This document shows, in pieces, positions 1-4,447 of a stretch of DNA of 6,115 nucleotides. Origin of the DNA: JBEIGE01 sp040382055 (lineage in GTDB: Bacteria; Pseudomonadota; Gammaproteobacteria; Burkholderiales; Burkholderiaceae_C); NCBI GenBank assembly GCA_040382055.1, contig JBEIGE010000059.1:1-6115 (forward strand), read 5' to 3'. Numbering within the stretch: the stretch's first letter is position 1; every line of letters starts with the position of its first letter. The translations under genes were made by a program, and so were the position numbers. The notes under the pieces were generated by a model. That model saw only the letters and a program-made list of their open reading frames with translations. It was not told where the DNA came from and did no database searches.

Positions 1-1167
1 CTTGTGGATTTCTTCCCACAGGATCCGCAGTTGCATCTCTGCCAAGCGGTTGCCCACACAGCGGTGGATGCCAAAGCCAAAAGACAAGTGTTGGCGTGCA
101 CGTGGCCGATCAATGATGAACTGGCTCGCGTTGGGAATGGCTTCCTCGTCGCGGTTGCCCGAGAGGTACCACATCACGACTTTGTCGCCCTTTTTGATCT
201 GTTTGCCGCCCAGTTCTGTGTCTTGCAAGGCTGTGCGGCGCATGTGGGCCAGCGGTGTCTGCCAGCGAATGATTTCCGAGACCATGTTGTCCACCAAGGC
301 TGGATTGTTTCGCAGCTTGTCCCATTCGGCCGGGTTGTTGTGTAGGGCCAGCAGGCCTCCGGTCATCGAGTTGCGAGTGGTGTCGTTACCTCCCACGATC
401 AGCAACACCAGATTACCCATGAATTCCTGCGGAGACATGTTCCGGGTTTCGGGGTTGTGGGCCATCATGGAAATCAGGTCAGGGCCAGGACTTGTGTTGA
501 CGCGCTCATTCCATAGGCGAGTGAAATAAGCCGCCATCTTGTGCAGCTCAGCCATGCGTTCTTCTCGTGTTGGCGCATTGGGATCCACATCTTTGTTGGC
601 TGTAGCTATATTTGACCAGTGGGTCAAGAGATGACGATCCTCGAGCGGGAAGTCGAAAAGAGTCGCCAGCATCAACGTTGTGAGTTCAATAGAAACATGG
701 TCTACCCAGTTGAAGGCCTGACCTCGAGGCAGCCCGTCGAGTACTTTGCATGTCCGCTCTCGAATTAGGCTCTGCATATTGGCTAGATTGCCTGGCGCGA
801 CGATGGGTTGTACAGCCTTGCGTTGCACGTCATGACGAGGAGGGTCCATGGCGATAAACATTTGCAATTGCCCTTCAGTGGCCGGGGGCTCTGTGATGGC
901 AATCCCACCATTTGTCCAGTCTGAAGAGTAAATGTCGTGGTTGGTGTCCACGTGCATGATGTCCTGGTAACGGGTCACTGACCAATAAGATCCATACAAG
1001 GTGCTATGGCAGTGGTGCACCGGATCGTCACGACGAAGGCGTTCAAAATAATGGCCAACGGTGTCATTCTCAAAATAAGAAGGTGTTCCGGGGTCGATCT
1101 GTTCGATCGTCATGGCAAAGGCTTCAGCACGGGCTGAAGCCTGTATTTCGGCATGTGACAGTTTCAT
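1..1167 (-). CDS. cyp153: Cytochrome P450, CYP153 family (terminal alkane/aliphatic hydroxylase), 3' end cut off by window
   Basis: The product is a soluble class I bacterial P450. It would use O2 and two electrons from a ferredoxin to hydroxylate an unactivated C-H bond; CYP153 enzymes typically convert n-alkanes to 1-alkanols and also act on cycloalkanes and terpenes. Translation gives 389 residues without a stop up to the left edge. Visible motifs are the I-helix stretch GGNDTTRN (259-266), the K-helix ExxR (E298-R301), and the haem loop FGFGIHRCVG (363-372) with C370 as the thiolate ligand. The phrases VSIELTT (158-164), DFPLEDR (172-178) and the I-helix asparagine are characteristic of CYP153. 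The family is usually about 420-470 residues, so roughly 30-80 C-terminal residues lie outside. The ATG at 1167 has AAGGA at 1177-1181, 9 bases upstream. The gene follows the ferredoxin by 30 bases. The family call is firm; the actual substrate cannot be read from sequence. Confidence 0.95.
   Translation of the reverse strand, partial: MKLSHAEIQASARAEAFAMTIEQIDPGTPSYFENDTVGHYFERLRRDDPVHHCHSTLYGSYWSVTRYQDIMHVDTNHDIYSSDWTNGGIAITEPPATEGQLQMFIAMDPPRHDVQRKAVQPIVAPGNLANMQSLIRERTCKVLDGLPRGQAFNWVDHVSIELTTLMLATLFDFPLEDRHLLTHWSNIATANKDVDPNAPTREERMAELHKMAAYFTRLWNERVNTSPGPDLISMMAHNPETRNMSPQEFMGNLVLLIVGGNDTTRNSMTGGLLALHNNPAEWDKLRNNPALVDNMVSEIIRWQTPLAHMRRTALQDTELGGKQIKKGDKVVMWYLSGNRDEEAIPNASQFIIDRPRARQHLSFGFGIHRCVGNRLAEMQLRILWEEIHK
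1119..1142 (-). repeat. Perfect 10-bp inverted repeat with 4-base loop, early in the P450 coding region
   Basis: The arms AGGCTTCAGC and GCTGAAGCCT are exact reverse complements separated by four bases. In the mRNA this forms a strong hairpin over codons 9-17 of the P450, 25 bases after the first base of the ATG. It is followed by only three U residues and sits inside an intact reading frame, so it is not a conventional terminator. It could affect translation initiation or transcript stability; that role is inferred. Confidence 0.7.
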
Positions 1168-1176
1168 ATTTTATTT

Positions 1177-1181
1177 TCCTT
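1177..1181 (-). promoter_or_regulatory. Ribosome binding site of the P450 gene
   Basis: AAGGA on the minus strand lies 9 bases before the ATG at 1167, in an A-rich leader that should be unstructured. It fixes the P450 start and shows that the gene has its own initiation site in the 30-base gap after the ferredoxin stop. Confidence 0.75.
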
Positions 1182-1197
1182 AGGTTCATCTTCAGCT

Positions 1198-1518
1198 TCA
1201 GTGCTGGCCTTCTGGCATATGGACTTCGATTCCGTCAATCTCGGCGGTCATGATGATCTGGCAGGCCAGTCGGGAAGATTCCATGCGCTCGTTGGTGAAT
1301 TCAAGAATATCGTTCTCATTGGTTCGCATGGTCGGCAGGCGCTCAGCCCAAGGCGCAGACACGTAAACGTGACAAGTGGCGCAAGCGCACTGACCGCCGC
1401 AATCGCCATCGATACCAGGCACGGCGTTATCGGTGGCAGCGCGCATCAGGTTCTCGCCAATCTGGGTCTCAACGCTACGGCGTATACCGTCAAAGCTGAT
1501 GAAATGAACTTGGGACAT
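1198..1518 (-). CDS. [2Fe-2S] ferredoxin, adrenodoxin/putidaredoxin type
   Basis: This is the electron carrier for the adjacent P450, passing single electrons from a ferredoxin reductase to the haem. From the ATG at 1518 the protein has 106 residues, the usual size. The cluster ligands are C40, C46, C49 (C-x5-C-x2-C within GDCGGQCACATCHVYV) and C86 in RLACQI, the pattern of vertebrate-type 2Fe-2S ferredoxins. C44 is an extra, non-ligand cysteine. The start at 1518 is preferred over the in-frame TTG at 1524 because the purine-rich AAGAAAGA at 1528-1535 is 9 bases from the ATG but only 3 from the TTG. The gene lies 30 bases after the SDR stop and 30 before the P450 start, as expected for a co-expressed redox partner. 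No reductase is present in the window. The family is certain; pairing with this P450 is inferred from adjacency. Confidence 0.95.
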   Translation of the reverse strand: MSQVHFISFDGIRRSVETQIGENLMRAATDNAVPGIDGDCGGQCACATCHVYVSAPWAERLPTMRTNENDILEFTNERMESSRLACQIIMTAEIDGIEVHMPEGQH

Positions 1519-1548
1519 AGACAAAAATCTTTCTTGAAAAATCAGAAT

Positions 1549-2421
1549 TCAGGAATCAGCTGACTTGCGCATGGCTTCGATCTGCTCACGTGACACGCCG
1601 AGTGCTTGGCTCATGGGACTTGTTGTATGGGGATCCCAGCTGTGGCGGGGTCCGATAGTAATCCCACCATCCACCGTGATGTGGGTGCCAGTGACAAAGC
1701 GGGCGGCATCACTGGCCAGATACAAGACGGCCTCGGCAATGTCCTGCGGCTGACCGGCGAGGCCAATCGGATTGGCGCTACTACTGTGCTCGCTTACGCG
1801 ATTTGCCAGATCTTGGGAGGCCTGTTGGTCCATTCCAAACAGACCGCCGAAGATGCGCGTTGCAATGAAACCCGGCACCACAGCGTTGATGCGAATATTC
1901 AAGGCGCAGAGTTCGGCCGCTGCCACTCGCGTGTAATGCAGCACTCCTGCCTTGGCCACCGAATAGGCTAGTGGAGCGTAGCCTGCCTGCAACGCAGAGA
2001 TGGACGATGTGTTGACAATGGCCCCTGCGCCGCGCTTGATCATATGGGGCACGGCGTAGCTCGCTCCAGCTGCTACTGATCGCAGTAAAAGGTTTTGGGT
2101 GTTGTCCCAAGCTTCGGAATTGAAAGCCTGCACACCAGCCATGGTGCCTATTCGTCCTGCATTGCTGAACAGGATGTCAAGCCCGCCAAAATGATCGGCA
2201 GCACTGTCGATGGCGGCGCGCAATTCACCAAGTTTGGTCACGTCGCAATGCGCAAAGAGCAGCTGGCCTGCATACTTCTCTTGAAGTTGCTGACCCACCT
2301 CTTCCTGCACGTCAGCCGCCACCACTTGAGCGCCTTCTGAAAGAAACAGCTCGGTGGTAGCCAATCCAATGCCCGAGCAGGCGCCAGTGATCACGGCGAC
2401 TTTGTTCTGCAATCGTTTCAT
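1549..2421 (-). CDS. Short-chain dehydrogenase/reductase (SDR), probable alcohol dehydrogenase
   Basis: This is a classical SDR, an NAD(P)-dependent oxidoreductase probably oxidising the hydroxylated product or a downstream intermediate. Using the ATG at 2421 it has 290 residues. Motifs are the cofactor loop TGACSGIG (12-19), D60 of the CDV segment, NAG (87-89), the catalytic triad S140, Y153 and K157 (YSVAK), and the terminal DGG (251-253). Acidic D37 at the end of strand beta-2 (AADV) suggests NAD rather than NADP. About 37 residues follow DGG, whereas classical SDRs usually end soon after, so there is a C-terminal extension containing GPRHSWDP. The start at 2421 is chosen because GGAGAG lies a few bases upstream; the in-frame ATG at 2433, overlapping the ADH stop as TGATG, has no Shine-Dalgarno. 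Primary or secondary alcohol preference cannot be decided; SDRs related to cyclohexanol dehydrogenase are an alternative reading. Confidence 0.93.
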   Translation of the reverse strand: MKRLQNKVAVITGACSGIGLATTELFLSEGAQVVAADVQEEVGQQLQEKYAGQLLFAHCDVTKLGELRAAIDSAADHFGGLDILFSNAGRIGTMAGVQAFNSEAWDNTQNLLLRSVAAGASYAVPHMIKRGAGAIVNTSSISALQAGYAPLAYSVAKAGVLHYTRVAAAELCALNIRINAVVPGFIATRIFGGLFGMDQQASQDLANRVSEHSSSANPIGLAGQPQDIAEAVLYLASDAARFVTGTHITVDGGITIGPRHSWDPHTTSPMSQALGVSREQIEAMRKSADS

Positions 2422-2425
2422 AGGT

Positions 2426-2431
2426 CTCTCC
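2426..2431 (-). promoter_or_regulatory. Ribosome binding site deciding the SDR start
   Basis: GGAGAG lies four bases before the ATG at 2421 and just after the alcohol dehydrogenase stop codon. It supports the start at 2421 over the earlier TTG (2436) and ATG (2433), which have no purine-rich site in front of them. Confidence 0.7.
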
Positions 2432-2432
2432 A

Positions 2433-3515
2433 TCAATCGAAGACGATCACGTTGCGAGCGATACCGCCTCGCTGAAGAGCAGAAAACCCGTCGTTGATTT
2501 GCTCAAGCTTGAGTCGGTTTGAAACCAGTTGGTCGAGCTTCATTCGACCCTGCATGTGAAATTCAACCAAGCGGGGGATGTCAAGTCGAAAGTGGTTGGA
2601 GCCCATCATCGTGCCCTGAATGCGACGCTCGCGCAGAAAGTCAAAGCCGTGCAGTTCAATTTTGGTGCCCAGCGGGATCATGCCCACAATGGTGGATAAA
2701 CCACGAGGGCGAAGCATGGCAAATGAAGCTTCGGTGGTGGTCTTGAGACCGATACATTCGAATGCGTAATGCACACCGCCTTGAGTCATCTCGATGATCT
2801 TGGCAACCATATCAGGGTCTTTGGCATCAATGCCATCTGTAGCGCCAAAAATCTTGGCCATCTCCAGTTTGGTCGGATCGATGTCAATCGCGATGATCCG
2901 GGCTGCACCAGCCAAATGAGCCGCATGGATTGTGGACAGACCTACGCCGCCGCAACCGAGCACAGCCACCGTGGTGCCTGGCTCCAGTTGTGCGCTGTGC
3001 ACCACTGAGCCATAACCCGTGAGAACGCCACAGCCCAGCAAAGCCGCCAGGTCCAGGGGCATATCTTCTCGAATTTTGACGACAGCATTTTCGTGTACCA
3101 GCATTTGCTCAGCAAACGTTGAGAGGTTGAGGTACTGATTGAGATGCTCCCCTTTCCAGCGCAATCGTTTGGCCACACCGGGGGGCATCTTGACTGCGGT
3201 ATTGCTGCAGATTGTTTGGTGACCCGTTACGCAATACTCACAATGGCCACAGAACACCGACAAGCAGGTGACTACATGGTCCCCAGGCTTGACGTGGGTG
3301 ACGTCTTCACCAACTGCTTCGACCACCCCAGCGGCTTCATGGCCAAGCACGGCTGGCACGGGGGTGGGATATTTTCCTTCTATGAAATGCAAGTCGCTGT
3401 GGCACAGGCCGCTGACACGAGTGCGAACCAGTACCTCGTTGCGCTTGGGTTTTTCGATCTCGATGTTCTCAATGGTCATGGGCTGACCTGGGCCATGAAA
3501 TACGGCAGCTTTCAA
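2433..3515 (-). CDS. Zinc-dependent (MDR, class III-like) alcohol dehydrogenase
   Basis: This is a medium-chain NAD-dependent alcohol dehydrogenase that probably oxidises the alcohol made by the P450 to an aldehyde. From the TTG at 3515 it has 360 residues. Predicted catalytic zinc ligands are C38 (GLCHSD), H59 (GHE) and C162 (LLGCGVLTGYG). The structural zinc site is C89, C92, C95 and C103. The Rossmann motif is GCGGVG (187-192), and D211 in IAIDID indicates NAD preference. The 88-135 loop and GCGVLTGYG resemble class I/III ADHs rather than short bacterial propanol ADHs. The frame is open upstream to 3575, but that would add 20 non-conserved residues overlapping TetR. The TTG start is better: AGGAG at 3524-3528 is 8 bases away and the protein then begins KAAVFHGPG, typical of the family. 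It starts one base after the TetR stop, suggesting translational coupling. The substrate is unknown. Confidence 0.94.
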   Translation of the reverse strand: MKAAVFHGPGQPMTIENIEIEKPKRNEVLVRTRVSGLCHSDLHFIEGKYPTPVPAVLGHEAAGVVEAVGEDVTHVKPGDHVVTCLSVFCGHCEYCVTGHQTICSNTAVKMPPGVAKRLRWKGEHLNQYLNLSTFAEQMLVHENAVVKIREDMPLDLAALLGCGVLTGYGSVVHSAQLEPGTTVAVLGCGGVGLSTIHAAHLAGAARIIAIDIDPTKLEMAKIFGATDGIDAKDPDMVAKIIEMTQGGVHYAFECIGLKTTTEASFAMLRPRGLSTIVGMIPLGTKIELHGFDFLRERRIQGTMMGSNHFRLDIPRLVEFHMQGRMKLDQLVSNRLKLEQINDGFSALQRGGIARNVIVFD

Positions 3516-3516
3516 T

Positions 3517-4305
3517 TTATTTGCTCCTGTTGGCCATGATTTTTTTCTGAGGGGATACGGTACGCAAACGCACATTTTTGTGCTGCGGCATTGCCGATGC
3601 TGGCGGCTTGACCTTTAAGCTGTGCATGATCACTTCAAACAACCAATGGCTGAGGTGGGGGTCGTGTAAGGGCAAGTTGTTAACCGGATGAGTAATGCAA
3701 TTAACCAAATGTCCACTGATGATTTGCAAGCCGATAAGCAGTTGTTGCCGAGCTTCCTCTTGGTTTGGTTTTCTTAATTTACCAAGGATCAAATTAATGT
3801 AGTGAGCATGCAACTTCCACCCGTTGTCCCGCACGGGTTGCCAGTCATCGCTGTCGTTGATGCTGTATTGAACAGCGGCACGAATAATACTTTCGTACTG
3901 TCGGTTGGTCTCCACATAATGGTCTACACAGTAACGTACCGTCTGCGCCAAGGTGAGGCCTTTGATGCTTTCTTTGGTGAGATTTAATTGCAGTTCAGCT
4001 TGTAAGGTTTCGCTGATGCTTTCAATGAGGAATTCAAAAAAAGCCTCTTTGTTGCGAAATCTCAGATAGAAGGAACCAACTGAGCAACCTGCTCGAGCAG
4101 AAATTTGCGCAATGGAGATATCATCAAAAAGCCCATTGCGCAACAAATCAAGACCTGATTGCAATAATTTTTCGTGGGTTTTCTCGGACCTTTGCTGCTT
4201 GGCCGGAAAGGCCCTGATGACAGCCTGAGTGGTTTTTTTCCCGATGCTTGAAGCTGACTTCCTAATTCGTGTAGCGGTAGCAAATGGAGATGTAGACAAG
4301 TGCAA
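3517..4305 (-). CDS. TetR-family transcriptional regulator
   Basis: This is a predicted one-component, ligand-responsive DNA-binding dimer, at the head of the ADH-SDR-ferredoxin-P450 operon, which it probably represses. The longest reading gives 262 residues. The N-terminal TetR DNA-binding domain covers about residues 40-88, with the helix-turn-helix IAQISARAGCSVGSFYLRF (65-83). The rest is a helical ligand-binding domain, not recognisable to subfamily. Two basic tails flank it: about 38 residues before the domain and about 30 after residue 232. No ATG exists before the domain; the first candidates are TTG at 4305 and TTG at 4299. GAAAG at 4306-4310 gives workable spacing only to 4299, so the true start is uncertain by two residues. 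The middle of the gene has visibly lower GC (near 40% around 3961-4080) than the enzyme genes, as is common for regulators. The ligand (alkane, alcohol or acyl-CoA) is unknown. Confidence 0.9.
   Translation of the reverse strand: MHLSTSPFATATRIRKSASSIGKKTTQAVIRAFPAKQQRSEKTHEKLLQSGLDLLRNGLFDDISIAQISARAGCSVGSFYLRFRNKEAFFEFLIESISETLQAELQLNLTKESIKGLTLAQTVRYCVDHYVETNRQYESIIRAAVQYSINDSDDWQPVRDNGWKLHAHYINLILGKLRKPNQEEARQQLLIGLQIISGHLVNCITHPVNNLPLHDPHLSHWLFEVIMHSLKVKPPASAMPQHKNVRLRTVSPQKKIMANRSK
3524..3528 (-). promoter_or_regulatory. Ribosome binding site deciding the ADH TTG start
   Basis: AGGAG on the minus strand is 8 bases before the TTG at 3515. It lies within the last codons of the TetR gene, so ribosomes finishing TetR clear and reach this site. 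It is the strongest Shine-Dalgarno seen in the window. Confidence 0.8.
4105..4143. repeat. Perfect 11-bp inverted repeat within the TetR coding region
   Basis: TTGCGCAATGG (4105-4115) and CCATTGCGCAA (4133-4143) are exact reverse complements with a 17-base loop. They lie over the codons leading into the helix-turn-helix. Each arm contains the 8-bp palindrome TTGCGCAA, and the two palindrome centres are 31 bp apart, about three helical turns. It could be an mRNA stem or a pair of protein sites, or it may be a coincidence of codons; the frame stays open through it. Confidence 0.55.
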
Positions 4306-4342
4306 CTTTCAAAAGCAAAATAAAGAACATGAATTCAGGTTC

Positions 4343-4372
4343 ACAATAATTCCGCTAGACAACACTTGTCAA
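4343..4372 (-). promoter_or_regulatory. Sigma-70-like promoter for the TetR-ADH-SDR-Fd-P450 operon
   Basis: On the minus strand there is a perfect -35 box TTGACA (4367-4372), an 18-base spacer, and TATTGT (4343-4348, four of six matches to TATAAT). Transcription would begin near 4336, about 30 bases before the TetR start. It sits in the only sizeable gap of the window, between the synthetase stop and the TetR gene, where an operon promoter is expected. The boxes were found by eye. Confidence 0.6.
4358..4370. promoter_or_regulatory. Candidate TetR operator (GACAA-N3-TTGTC palindrome)
   Basis: A 13-bp interrupted palindrome with 5-bp arms overlaps the -35 box and spacer of the predicted promoter, where a bound repressor would block RNA polymerase. 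The half-site CACTTGTC recurs in inverted orientation at 4295-4302, next to the TetR start. TetR genes commonly regulate themselves through such sites. That this protein binds here is inferred. Confidence 0.45.
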
Positions 4373-4447
4373 GCCTCAGCCTCAAGAACCAAGGGAAAAC
4401 GATGTGTTTGATGCCAAACGGCTCGCACATGGGGCACATTCGGTTTG

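Larger units (their letters stand above)
4306..4447. other. Intergenic region between the acyl-CoA synthetase and TetR genes
   Basis: This is the longest non-coding stretch of the window. It holds the predicted operon promoter and palindrome, an 8-bp palindrome TGAATTCA (4330-4337) close to the predicted transcription start, and a tandem GAGGCT pair just upstream of the -35 box. I see no convincing rho-independent terminator for the synthetase, only a 5-bp stem GTTTG/CAAAC near 4410-4425 without a clean U-run, so read-through from the synthetase into the operon remains possible. Confidence 0.7.

Noticed and set aside
2..529. Plus-strand open frame of 175 codons opposite the P450
   Set aside because: It mirrors the haem-loop, K-helix and I-helix region of the P450; the sequence is low-complexity, rich in Ser, Arg and Met, and has no family features.
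1540..1556. GAATTCAGG shared with the 4331 region as a possible regulatory repeat
   Set aside because: Nine bases shared between two AT-rich gaps, with no symmetry or spacing in common; probably chance.
1201..1563. Plus-strand open frame of 120 codons opposite the ferredoxin
   Set aside because: It lies antisense to a ferredoxin with all four cluster ligands; the translation shows no recognisable domain and there is no convincing ribosome site.
4405..4447. Possible terminator after the acyl-CoA synthetase
   Set aside because: There is only a 5-bp GTTTG/CAAAC stem with no strong GC content and no immediate U-run.
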